Assembly: GCA_016795465.1 (NCBI GenBank)
Contig: JAEUHK010000048.1
Coordinates: forward strand, 1 to 49,382
Direction: 5' to 3'
From: Verrucomicrobiaceae bacterium
Lineage (GTDB): Bacteria; Verrucomicrobiota; Verrucomicrobiia; Verrucomicrobiales; Verrucomicrobiaceae
Length of the DNA: 49,382 nt
The stretch's first letter is position 1, and every line of letters begins with the position of its first letter. This document shows, in pieces, positions 24,501-31,432 of the stretch. A program made the position numbers and the translations under genes. The notes under the pieces were generated by a model. That model was not told the DNA's origin. It saw only the letters and a program-made list of their open reading frames with translations, and searched no databases.

Positions 24501-25493
24501 GTCGATGGCGGTGATCTTGGTGCCGTTCGCCATGTAACCCATGTCGCCCGCGAGCGTCATCTGCGTGCCCGCGAACCATCCGAAGCCGCTTTTCTGCTTC
24601 TGCTGATCCAGCGCGAGGATGTGATGCTCGCCCACCGCGTAGATTTGATCATCCGCGAGGAATGCCTGCGTGCCGCCGATCTGCCCGCCCGCATCGCCAC
24701 GCCATCCCGGCTCCGGTTTGGCGATGTACTCGCCCGTTTTGCGATCAAACGACGCCGCCAGCGTGCGCCCGGACGGCACAAAGAGAATGTCCTTCGTCGC
24801 GAGCAGATAACCCTGCGGCGAGAGGTCATTGCGACCCGCGTCCTTCTCGGAAATGGCATCGTTCTTCCAGATCACCTTCCCCGTCGCCGCCTCGACCGCA
24901 TAAAGATAAACTTTCTCATGCGGAAACACGCCCGCGCCGAAATACGCGATGCCGCCATCCACCAAGATGCCCGTCCGCACCGGCCAGCGCGACACCATGC
25001 GTCCACGAGCGAGGATGCGCTCATCATGCGGCCCCGCACGCAGCTTCCACACCACCTTGCCGCTCGCCGCATCGAGGCAATACGCATAGCCATCATCCGA
25101 GCCGACATACACCTTCCCATCCGCGATCATCGGCGCGAGCCGCACCGGCGCATTCGTGAAAAACGACCACACGTCTTTGCCGGTGGCCAACTCACGACAC
25201 ATCACCCGCCCATCCACCGACGAACCGAAGAACACGCGCCCTCCGCTGATCGCCACATGAAACACATCGTCAAAACGGATGCGGTTGAAGAGCTCATGCC
25301 CCTCGATGACTCGCCCATCCTCTCCCGCCCAAGCCATTTGCGGTGCCGTGGGTGATGCGAAAGTCCACGCAGGCTTCAATGCGCCCGGAAGACTCTCCGT
25401 CGTCGCGCCGACACGCGAGGCATCGTGCAAGTAAGTCGGCCATTCGGCGAAAACAGCCGTGGAGAGAGCGAGAAGGCAAAGGAGCGGGCGCAT
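21537..25493 (-). CDS. Giant secreted PQQ-type propeller protein with embedded Rossmann segment and malectin-like end
   Basis: The protein has 1318 residues with a signal peptide (MRPLLCLLALSTAVFA). Domains in order: PQQ-type propeller blades (about 20-345; YAYCLDAASGKVVWK, LYAVEAATGKVIWK); a charged coiled coil (about 348-430); more blades (to about 510); a methyltransferase-like Rossmann segment (about 520-625; GFCLVLGDDGSLAYELAKQ, VVFGVNSDEAKVAAGR); a second propeller (about 640-1200; VMAYDAYNGQFLWETKN, IFAYDVKTGALAWTYQG); and a beta-sandwich resembling malectin (about 1215-1305). It could be a periplasmic dehydrogenase-like or scaffold protein; no quinone or heme site was pinned down. It stands alone between convergent and divergent neighbours. 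Confidence 0.78.
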   Translation of the reverse strand: MRPLLCLLALSTAVFAEWPTYLHDASRVGATTESLPGALKPAWTFASPTAPQMAWAGEDGRVIEGHELFNRIRFDDVFHVAISGGRVFFGSSVDGRVMCRELATGKDVWSFFTNAPVRLAPMIADGKVYVGSDDGYAYCLDAASGKVVWKLRAGPHDERILARGRMVSRWPVRTGILVDGGIAYFGAGVFPHEKVYLYAVEAATGKVIWKNDAISEKDAGRNDLSPQGYLLATKDILFVPSGRTLAASFDRKTGEYIAKPEPGWRGDAGGQIGGTQAFLADDQIYAVGEHHILALDQQKQKSGFGWFAGTQMTLAGDMGYMANGTKITAIDRIKHAEGTRIRHGHEMAIAKITGDLRKHPALAEAKKLQAAESAARKVKDDPAAFAKAQAELAAIAAKYEPLRLQYKGKQDEVAQHKADLAKAEDVGVRWTLESPHQSALILAGKHLIAGGKDEVIVIDTEKGQITAKLAVEGEARGLAVSDGHLVVSTTKGRVHVFGEKEGSPTLAASNFISSKGEEAKAILKQTGVKKGFCLVLGDDGSLAYELAKQSELVVFGVNSDEAKVAAGRQNLLQTGLYGTRITLDHLDLAMIPYSSYFANLIVGEPGGVPKDVARHLKPIGGKFCFATNAKSDAWLAETKLSEEKATITKADGWTVLTRATLPGASSWSHQYGNAANTSSTNDTRIKGGMSVLWYGDPGPGQMVNRHDGAVGPISTNGRLFVQGNDSVMAYDAYNGQFLWETKNPGAMRTGVYNAREPGNMVASDDHFFMLLGDECLQYDAATGEVVRTLKIPGAGTKKGLEWGYIAYEDGLLYGTETERVEKASEVARRGKSASISTDRIFAYDVKTGALAWTYQGKHIAHTTVAIGDGSVYFIDASLTPEQRNLMLKEDKSALAKLTGKERELAEDRVKNNDMRMAVAVDAKTGKQLWAKPVDVTDCSEIGIGGGALTLMYHNGHLVLGGANANGHYWEQFLAGEFKRRRLVVLNATKGDKVWAKDGNYRHRPVVVDDEIIAEPWSYDLYTGKQKTRQHPITGEETAWMFARPGHHCGAISATPGMMFFRSKFTAFYDRDTDSGTEHFAGHRLGCWINTIPANGLVMIPEASAGCVCLFSIASTIVFEPREDRMNWGVYSADGVTLPVQHMALNLGAPGDRRDAHGKLWLGYPRPASRAGIDLPLNFKPQYLQSGGEYAYNAESFEIAGHDTPWIFASGLRGLTKLEIPVQAPNAPPATYTVKLMFAALEGDTPGKRIFDVKLGDKVVLKAFDPATRKGAAVEIFEKVPASELLTVELIPSVGEPVLSGIEILKTNAKEITQGVATR

Positions 25494-25554
25494 GGTTGGG
25501 TCGGGAAAGTCTGCTGCTTCAAAACGTCCGGAGTCGCCGTATTGTGCGGGTCAC

Positions 25555-26511
25555 ATGATTCGTCCGCTTTTTTTCCTCCTTCTGGCCGCTGGGACCGCCT
25601 TCGCCTGCTCGGTGCCGGTGTTTCGCTATGCGCTGGAGCATTGGGAGGCGGATGCGTATCGCGTGACGGCTCCGGCGGGTGCGAAGCTGCCGGAGAATTA
25701 TGTCGTCACGACCGGCACGGAACCGAAGATCGAGCTGCGGCAGCCGAAGTCGGCGCGGAATGACGCGGTGATCTGGTCCGCGCCGTTTTCGGAGGCGAAT
25801 GTGGCCGTGCTGGTGGATTCGCCTGCACGGAAGGAGATCGCGGAGCGGCTCGGCAATGGCGAGAGCGCGGTGTTTGTGTTTTTGGAGAGCGGCGATGCCA
25901 CGAAGGACGCTGCGGCACTGAAGACACTCGAAGAACGCCTCGACTACCTCGGCGGCGTGATGAACCTGCCAAAGCTCGACGACCAGGACATCAAAAACGG
26001 CCTCGTCTCCATCCCTGGCGATGGTTTGCGGCTCGCCTTCTCCATTGTGAAGGTGAAGCGCGATGATCCGGCGGAGGCGGCCTTCATCGCGATGCTGCTG
26101 GCGAGCGAGGAAGACCTGCGGGGCTTCAACGAGCCGATGGCGTTTCCGATTTTCGGCCAGGGTCGGGCGCTTTACGCACTCGTCGGCAAAGGCATCCGCG
26201 CGGAGACGATTGACGAGGCGGCGCAGTTCTTGATCGGCTCGTGCTCCTGCCAGGTGAAGGAGCAAAACCCCGGCATCGACATCGCGATGGCCGTCGATTG
26301 GAAGCAGATGGTGAAGGATCAGGCGACACCGGGCCAAAAACTGCCGGAACTCAAAGACATGGCCGATTTGCTGCCGCAGACGGTGACGATTGATGAAGTG
26401 AAAACCGAGCCCGAAAGACCTTTGAAGTCGGACTGGAAGCTGTTCGCGGCCGCTGTCGTGCTGGTCTGTGGCTTGCTGATATGGAAACGCTTTTGGACAA
26501 GGCCTGCGTGA
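25555..26511 (+). CDS. Exported, C-terminally anchored protein of unknown function
   Basis: The protein has 318 residues. A signal peptide ends at AGTAFAC (C17), so it may be a lipoprotein, and a single hydrophobic helix lies near the C-terminus (about 292-310, WKLFAAAVVLVCGLLIWKRF). The mature N-terminus CSVPVFRYALEHWEADAYRV is a striking conserved-looking block that I associate with uncharacterised Planctomycetes/Verrucomicrobiota proteins. A GSCSCQVKEQNPG motif with two close cysteines lies near residue 240. The ATG at 25555 is chosen for the leader. It is followed by the LprI-like gene 18 bases on, probably in one operon. Confidence 0.65.
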   Translation: MIRPLFFLLLAAGTAFACSVPVFRYALEHWEADAYRVTAPAGAKLPENYVVTTGTEPKIELRQPKSARNDAVIWSAPFSEANVAVLVDSPARKEIAERLGNGESAVFVFLESGDATKDAAALKTLEERLDYLGGVMNLPKLDDQDIKNGLVSIPGDGLRLAFSIVKVKRDDPAEAAFIAMLLASEEDLRGFNEPMAFPIFGQGRALYALVGKGIRAETIDEAAQFLIGSCSCQVKEQNPGIDIAMAVDWKQMVKDQATPGQKLPELKDMADLLPQTVTIDEVKTEPERPLKSDWKLFAAAVVLVCGLLIWKRFWTRPA

Positions 26512-26529
26512 GAGCTAGCCTGCGGCATC

Positions 26530-27276
26530 ATGCGACACACGATCTCTTTTATCACCCTGCTGCTGCTCGCGGCGCTTTCCGGCGTGGTCCACGCTCAGGA
26601 GAAAAAGCTCACCGCCAAGCAAGCGAAGGTCTTTTACGAGAAGGCCGACAAGGCGCTGAATGAGGCGTGGGCGGCCGCGAAGGCGGCGTTGCCCGAATCG
26701 GAGTTCAACGAGCTCAAGGAGAGGCAAAAAGGGTGGGTTGAGTATCGTGACTATCTGGCTCGTTCACCGATGTACACGGGTGCCGAGGCTGATGGCGAAC
26801 TTTCCCTGGATGCGCCGGAGTATCTAGAGGCCGCTGCCTATCTGGCGGAGGATCGCACGAAGTGGCTCAAGGGCCTCGTGCGCGAGTGGGGTGCCGATGA
26901 GACGCTGACAGGCATCTGGAGCGACAGTCATGGCGGCACGATTCAAATCGTCGAGCAGGATGGCAGGCTGCATTTCATCGTCGAATGCGTGCGTGGGCCC
27001 ACATCGCATCTCGGAGGCCTCGCGGGCATCGCCGCATGGAACAACACGATCGGCTGGTTCAGCGACAAAGGCCGTGATCCCGCGAAGGAGGGCGAAACGA
27101 ACCTCAGCTTCATCCTGCGAGATCGGAAGCTGGAGATCATCGGCGCGAACACGGGCGAGTACCATGGAGCCCGGGCTTACTTCGATGGCGAGTATGTGAA
27201 GACGGGTGCGCTGAATGCGAAGCAGCAGGCCCAAGTTGTCAAAAGCGCCAAAACAGGCGAACTGCCGGAGGAATAA
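26530..27276 (+). CDS. Secreted protein with LprI-like (DUF1311) N-terminal domain
   Basis: The protein has 248 residues with a signal peptide ([22 protein letters not shown]). Residues about 30-115 match the LprI/DUF1311 pattern: [20 protein letters not shown], then [19 protein letters not shown]. In Mycobacterium LprI acts as a lysozyme inhibitor, but the domain is widespread and often of unknown role. The C-terminal half (about 125-240) is beta-rich ([21 protein letters not shown]) and looks like a small barrel of the type that measures calycin-like structure; that is a guess. It lies 18 bases after the preceding exported-protein gene and 4 bases before VF530. Confidence 0.75.
   Translation: MRHTISFITLLLLAALSGVVHAQEKKLTAKQAKVFYEKADKALNEAWAAAKAALPESEFNELKERQKGWVEYRDYLARSPMYTGAEADGELSLDAPEYLEAAAYLAEDRTKWLKGLVREWGADETLTGIWSDSHGGTIQIVEQDGRLHFIVECVRGPTSHLGGLAGIAAWNNTIGWFSDKGRDPAKEGETNLSFILRDRKLEIIGANTGEYHGARAYFDGEYVKTGALNAKQQAQVVKSAKTGELPEE
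27267..27273 (+). promoter_or_regulatory. Shine-Dalgarno site for the VF530 gene
   Basis: GGAGGAA ends 7 nt before the ATG at 27281 and just before the upstream stop codon. It decides the start of the small downstream gene and shows that internal operon genes here do use Shine-Dalgarno sites. Confidence 0.75.
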
Positions 27277-27280
27277 TCTC

Positions 27281-27535
27281 ATGCACGCCGCCGGTCCCAA
27301 AAACCCTCTTCACGGCATCACGCTCGCGATGATGCTCGAGCAACTCGTGGCGCACTATGGCTGGGAGATGCTCGGGCGCATGATCCCGATCAATTGCTTC
27401 AACTGGCATCCGAGCATCAAATCGAGTCTCACCTTCCTGCGGCGCACGCAGTGGGCTCGCGACAAGGTGGAGGCGTTGTATCTGGACTCGCTGCCTGATA
27501 TGAAAGCGCGAGAAGACGAGCGGAAAGGCAGCTAA
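27281..27535 (+). CDS. VF530-family (DUF2132) small DNA-binding protein
   Basis: The protein has 84 residues and is a clear member of the VF530 family: [20 protein letters not shown], then [20 protein letters not shown] and [10 protein letters not shown]. The family is reported to bind DNA with a small helical fold; its physiological role is not known. The ATG at 27281 has a good Shine-Dalgarno site and follows the LprI-like gene by 4 bases. Its stop overlaps the end of the convergent spermidine-synthase-like gene by 4 bases. Confidence 0.9.
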   Translation: MHAAGPKNPLHGITLAMMLEQLVAHYGWEMLGRMIPINCFNWHPSIKSSLTFLRRTQWARDKVEALYLDSLPDMKAREDERKGS

Positions 27536-28245
27536 CGCCGACGGTCGCCGACGAAGATCGTGTGCGTGTTTCGTTTGGCCTGCGGCCAGGCTTTGGCGGG
27601 CACGGTTTCGACCTTGAAGCCTGCTTTGGCGAACCTCTTCGCGAAGGCCTGATCGGTGCTGGCAGACCAGAAGGCGACGCGGCCACCGGGCTTGAGCGCG
27701 TGCGTGATGGCGGCAAAGCCTTGCGATTGGTAGAGTCGTGCATTGCCATCCTGCACCATGGCGACGGGACCGTTGTCCACGTCGAGAAGGATGGCGTCGT
27801 AGTGACCGGCCGGGGCATGTGAAATGACGTGGAAGACATCCTCGATGAATACCTCGACTCTTTGGTCATCCAGCAACTGGCCGTTGACTGCTCCGAGGTA
27901 TTCACGGTTCCAAGCCACCACCTGCGGCAGCAATTCCGCCACATGCACGCATGCCTCTGCGCCGACGATTTGCAGCACCTGCCGCAGGGTGAATCCAAAG
28001 CCAAGGCCACCGATGAGCACGCGTGCCTTTGCCGGAGCGTGTGAACGCGCACAGGCGAGGCAGGCGAGCTGTTTCTCGGACTCTGAGGCGTTGGTGCCCA
28101 TGAGCGGCTGGCGGTTGGCACGCAGATAAAAGTGCGTGTCGTGCGAGTGCAGCGTGAGCTCCGTGCCATCGGGCGTGCGTGCGGTCGCGAGGAGTTGGAA
28201 GGGCTTGGACAAGCGGGGGATTTCCGCGAGCGCGAGGGGTTTCAC
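27532..28245 (-). CDS. Spermidine-synthase-like methyltransferase-fold protein
   Basis: The protein has 237 residues from the GTG at 28245; an in-frame GTG at 28290 would give 252 residues but leave almost no space to the divergent NamZ gene. The Rossmann core has [17 protein letters not shown] (motif I), [16 protein letters not shown], and [20 protein letters not shown], which replaces the catalytic aspartate region of true spermidine synthases. It belongs to the spermine/spermidine synthase superfamily, many members of which are uncharacterised and not polyamine enzymes. No polyamine genes adjoin it. Confidence 0.78.
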   Translation of the reverse strand: MKPLALAEIPRLSKPFQLLATARTPDGTELTLHSHDTHFYLRANRQPLMGTNASESEKQLACLACARSHAPAKARVLIGGLGFGFTLRQVLQIVGAEACVHVAELLPQVVAWNREYLGAVNGQLLDDQRVEVFIEDVFHVISHAPAGHYDAILLDVDNGPVAMVQDGNARLYQSQGFAAITHALKPGGRVAFWSASTDQAFAKRFAKAGFKVETVPAKAWPQAKRNTHTIFVGDRRR

Positions 28246-28291
28246 AAGAGGTTCTTGCGCAGCGTGCGGACTCCCGCGATACAGGAGCACG

Positions 28292-29548
28292 ATGCAACCG
28301 TCACGCCGTCATTTCGCCTCGGGCCTTGCGCTCTCCATGCTGGGAACAGCCTGCCAGGTGCCCATGCCGCAGGGTTTTCAGCAGCCAGCCGCGGCCCCGC
28401 AAGTAGGTGGGCCGTTCATGCTCGGCGTGGATGTGCTGGCCTCGCGGGGCTTTGACCTGCTGCGTGGGAAGCGTGTGGGACTCATCACGAATCACACGAG
28501 CCTCACCGGTCGCGGCGAGCAGACTCGCCGGGCGATGCAGCGGGCGCTCGGCGGCGGTCTCACGGCTCTTTATGCGCCCGAGCATGGCATTGATGGCTCG
28601 ATCAAGGCAGGCGTGCATGTCAGCACGCGGCGTGACAGCATCACCGGGCTCACCGTTTACTCGCTTTACGGTCCCACGCGGAAGCCCACGCCAGCCATGC
28701 TCGCGCCGATTGATGTGCTGGTTTTTGATCTCCAGGACATCGGCTGCCGCAGCTACACCTACATCAGCACGATGATCGTTTCGATGGAGGCCGCCGCGGA
28801 GAATGGGAAGCTCTTTGTCGTGCTCGACCGGCCGAATCCGATGGGCGGCTGGCGTGTGGAGGGTCCGCCGCTGGAGCCGCAGTGGAAGTCGTTCGTCGGC
28901 CAAGTGCCCGTGCCTTATGTGCATGGCATGACGGCGGGGGAAATCGCGCACATGGCCTGCACGCGAGGCTGGGTGAGCCGCGTGCCGCGGATGACCACGG
29001 TGAAAATGCAGGGCTGGAATCGCTCGATGGTCTGGCAGGACACGGGGCTGCGCTGGCATCCAACCTCACCCAACATTCCGTATGCCACCTCACCCTTTTA
29101 TTATGTCGCCACCGGCATCCTAGGTGGCGCGGCGGCGGTGGACGTGGGGATCGGCAGTGACAATCCCTTCGGCTATGCCGGCGGCAGCGGGGTGAATCCC
29201 GGGGCGCTGCTCGCGGCCTGCCAGCGCTGGAACACGCCCGGCGTGCGCTTCTCGCCCTACTCGCGTGAAGGCTTCGGCGGTGTGAAATTGCACATCGATC
29301 CGCGGAACTCGACGGATCTCACCGGCCTCGATGTGATGCTGCTCGCGGAGATCAACCGGCTCAGCGGCGGTAAGGCCGTGCGTGGCATGAGCGGGTCTAA
29401 ATTGAACCTCTTCAACAAGGTCTTCGGCAGTGAATCGCTGCATCGTGACCTGCTTCGCGGCACGCCGGGGCCGGTCATCGCCTCCCGCTGGCAGGGGTGG
29501 GTGCAGAGCTTCCGCTCGCAAAGGCAGGGATTCTTGCTTTATGCGTGA
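28292..29548 (+). CDS. Exo-beta-N-acetylmuramidase NamZ-like (DUF1343)
   Basis: The protein has 418 residues of the DUF1343 family, whose founding enzyme NamZ releases MurNAc from the ends of peptidoglycan fragments. Characteristic motifs are GLITNHTSLTGRG, ALYAPEHGIDG, DVLVFDLQDIGCRSYTYI, VVLDRPNPMGG and DNPFGYAGGSGVNPG. The N-terminus has both a twin-arginine motif (SRRHFASGLALSM) and a lipobox-like LGTAC, so an exported lipoprotein is likely. The ATG at 28292 fixes the leader. The gene suggests recycling of cell-wall fragments. Its stop overlaps the start of rsfS by 8 bases. Confidence 0.88.
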   Translation: MQPSRRHFASGLALSMLGTACQVPMPQGFQQPAAAPQVGGPFMLGVDVLASRGFDLLRGKRVGLITNHTSLTGRGEQTRRAMQRALGGGLTALYAPEHGIDGSIKAGVHVSTRRDSITGLTVYSLYGPTRKPTPAMLAPIDVLVFDLQDIGCRSYTYISTMIVSMEAAAENGKLFVVLDRPNPMGGWRVEGPPLEPQWKSFVGQVPVPYVHGMTAGEIAHMACTRGWVSRVPRMTTVKMQGWNRSMVWQDTGLRWHPTSPNIPYATSPFYYVATGILGGAAAVDVGIGSDNPFGYAGGSGVNPGALLAACQRWNTPGVRFSPYSREGFGGVKLHIDPRNSTDLTGLDVMLLAEINRLSGGKAVRGMSGSKLNLFNKVFGSESLHRDLLRGTPGPVIASRWQGWVQSFRSQRQGFLLYA

Positions 29549-30035
29549 GCCCATCATGCAAGACCTCGACCTCGCCCGCGCCTGCGCGGAATTCGCCGAC
29601 GACAAAAAAGCGGAAAACATCCGCATCCTGGACCTTCGCGGCCTTTCGCCCGTGACAGACTGGCTCGTGCTGTGCAGCGCCCTTTCCGCTCCGCAGCTCC
29701 GTGCCGTGCGCGACAACATCGAGGACGAGATGAAGGAAAAGCATGGTGAGCGTCCGCTCTACCGCGATGGCAGCTACGACAGCCAGTGGATGATCCTCGA
29801 TTACGGCAATGTGATGGTTCACATCCTCTCGCCCGAAAAACGCGACTACTATGCCCTCGAAGAGCTTTGGGGCGATGCGCCTGAGGTCACGCTGAAGGAA
29901 GATGAGCCGCCGATCGAGCGTGAGCCGAAGAAGAAAGCCTCACCGAAGCCCAAAGCAGCCAAAGCCGCGAAAAAAGCACCTGCGAAGAAAGTGGCCAAAA
30001 AAGCCGCGAAGAAGGCTGCGAAGCGGAAAAAGTAA
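29541..30035 (+). CDS. rsfS: Ribosomal silencing factor RsfS with histone-H1-like tail
   Basis: The protein has 164 residues. Positions about 6-118 are a full RsfS domain (KAENIRILDLRGLSPVTDWL, SQWMILDYGNVMVHIL, YYALEELWGDAPEV). RsfS binds ribosomal protein L14 and blocks subunit joining when growth slows. The family normally ends here. This protein continues with an acidic hinge and a Lys/Ala/Pro-rich tail (about 128-164; KKASPKPKAAKAAKKAPAKK and similar), like bacterial histone-H1-type tails. The ATG at 29541 overlaps the NamZ stop; ATG 29556 is an alternative start. Confidence 0.88.
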   Translation: MREPIMQDLDLARACAEFADDKKAENIRILDLRGLSPVTDWLVLCSALSAPQLRAVRDNIEDEMKEKHGERPLYRDGSYDSQWMILDYGNVMVHILSPEKRDYYALEELWGDAPEVTLKEDEPPIEREPKKKASPKPKAAKAAKKAPAKKVAKKAAKKAAKRKK

Positions 30036-30166
30036 GCAGGCGACTGCTCAACCGGCTTTCACCCATCTTCCAGCTTGCGCCTTGGCCGCGAGAGGTTACA
30101 AATCCGACCCGCTCGCGGCGGACAGCCGCGTGATTCCGCAGATTTTCGTCAGCAATGACAAAACGG

Positions 30167-30243
30167 CGGGCTGTGGCTCAGCCTGGTAGAGCGCTTCGTT
30201 CGGGACGAAGAGGTCGTGGGTTCGAATCCCGCCAGCCCGACCA
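30167..30243 (+). tRNA. tRNA-Pro (anticodon CGG), CCA encoded
   Basis: The 77 bases fold as a standard cloverleaf. The acceptor stem CGGGCTG pairs with CAGCCCG, followed by discriminator A and an encoded CCA. The D arm is GCTC..GAGC. The anticodon stem CTTCG/CGAAG encloses the 7-base loop TTCGGGA (anticodon CGG, reads CCG), and the T arm is GTGGG-TTCGAAT-CCCGC. Its CCA end is part of the palindrome CCAATATTGG. It lies between rsfS and the convergent sucB gene. Confidence 0.97.
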
Positions 30244-30259
30244 ATATTGGAAAGACTCG

Positions 30260-30279
30260 AAAAGGGGCGATCAAGCCCC
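30260..30279 (-). terminator. Probable intrinsic terminator of sucAB (minus strand)
   Basis: On the minus strand GGGGC-TTGATC-GCCCC is followed by TTTT. The hairpin overlaps the sucB stop codon. The stem is short (5 bp) but GC-only. Confidence 0.6.
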
Positions 30280-31365
30280 CACGAGCATGCGGGCGGGATT
30301 CTCGATGCAGTCCTTCACGCGGATGAGGAAGGTGACTGCTTCTTTGCCATCGACGACGCGGTGGTCGTAGCTGAGGGCGAGATTCATCATGGGGCGGATG
30401 ACGACCTGGCCATCGACGGCCACGGGGCGTTGTTGGATGCTGTGCATGCCGAGGATGCCGCTTTGAGGCGGGTTGATGATCGGGGTGCTCAGAAGGGAGC
30501 CGTAAACGCCGCCATTTGAGATGGTGAAGACGCCGCCGGTGAGGTCGGAGACCTGGAGTTTGCCGTCTTTGGCTTTTTTGGCGTAGCCGAGGATGTCCTG
30601 CTCGAGTTCGGCGAAGGACTTCTGATCGGCATCGCGCAGGACGGGGACGATGAGGCCGCGCTCGGTGCCGACGGCGACGCCGATGTCGTAGTAGTGCTGG
30701 TGGACGATTTCATCGCCCTCGACGCGGACGTTGATCTGCGGGACGGCTTTGAGGGCTTCGACGACAGCCTTGATGAAGAAGCTCATGAAGCCGAGTTTGA
30801 CGCCGTTTTTGGCGACAAAGGCATCCTGGAGCTTGGAACGCAGCGCCATGACGTTGGACATGTCGCACTCGTTGAAGGTGGTGAGGATCGCGGCGGTCTT
30901 TTGCGCGCTGACGAGCTGGTCGGCGATCTTTTTGCGCAGCGGGGTCATCTTCTTCCGCGTGATGCGGCCTTCGGGGGAAGGCGCAGGCTTCGCGGCAGGT
31001 TCTGGAGCGGGTTCGGGCTTCGGAACGACTTTAAACTCGGTGATGTTGGTGGGCTTTTCCTCGGCTTTGGGAGTGGGAGCGGCCGCTGGAGCCGGTTTCG
31101 GCGCTTCAGGGGCTTTTTCGACCGCGGGAGCGGCTCCTTCGGCGATTTGGCCGACGACGTCGCCGATGACGACATCGTCGCCGGGCTGCTTGGCGATGCT
31201 CAAAGTGCCGGAGGCCTCGGCGGTGACTTCAGCGGCCACTTTGTCGGTTTCGAGCGTGAGGAGGATGTCGCCGACTTTGACGAAGTCGCCGTTATTGAAG
31301 TGCCATTTGGCGATCTGGCCTCCGGTGACGGATTCGCCGAGTGCGGGGATTTTGATGTCGGACAT
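30271..31365 (-). CDS. sucB: 2-oxoglutarate dehydrogenase E2, dihydrolipoyl succinyltransferase
   Basis: The protein has 364 residues. A lipoyl domain (1-75) has the modification lysine K42 in [10 protein letters not shown] Pro/Ala/Lys-rich linker (80-132) leads straight into the catalytic domain (about 137-364) with H335 and D339 in DHRVVDG. Bacterial SucB proteins usually have about 400 residues and carry a 35-residue peripheral subunit-binding domain in the linker; here I see only a residual GRITRKKM, so the domain seems missing. The enzyme forms the core of the TCA-cycle 2-oxoglutarate dehydrogenase complex. It lies 67 bases after sucA; no E3 gene is nearby. Confidence 0.92.
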   Translation of the reverse strand: MSDIKIPALGESVTGGQIAKWHFNNGDFVKVGDILLTLETDKVAAEVTAEASGTLSIAKQPGDDVVIGDVVGQIAEGAAPAVEKAPEAPKPAPAAAPTPKAEEKPTNITEFKVVPKPEPAPEPAAKPAPSPEGRITRKKMTPLRKKIADQLVSAQKTAAILTTFNECDMSNVMALRSKLQDAFVAKNGVKLGFMSFFIKAVVEALKAVPQINVRVEGDEIVHQHYYDIGVAVGTERGLIVPVLRDADQKSFAELEQDILGYAKKAKDGKLQVSDLTGGVFTISNGGVYGSLLSTPIINPPQSGILGMHSIQQRPVAVDGQVVIRPMMNLALSYDHRVVDGKEAVTFLIRVKDCIENPARMLVGA

Positions 31366-31432
31366 GGTTTGCGAGAAAGGGTGTTTGGCGGACCTGATTG
31401 ACTGGATTGACGTTGTTGAGATGAATCAGGAA

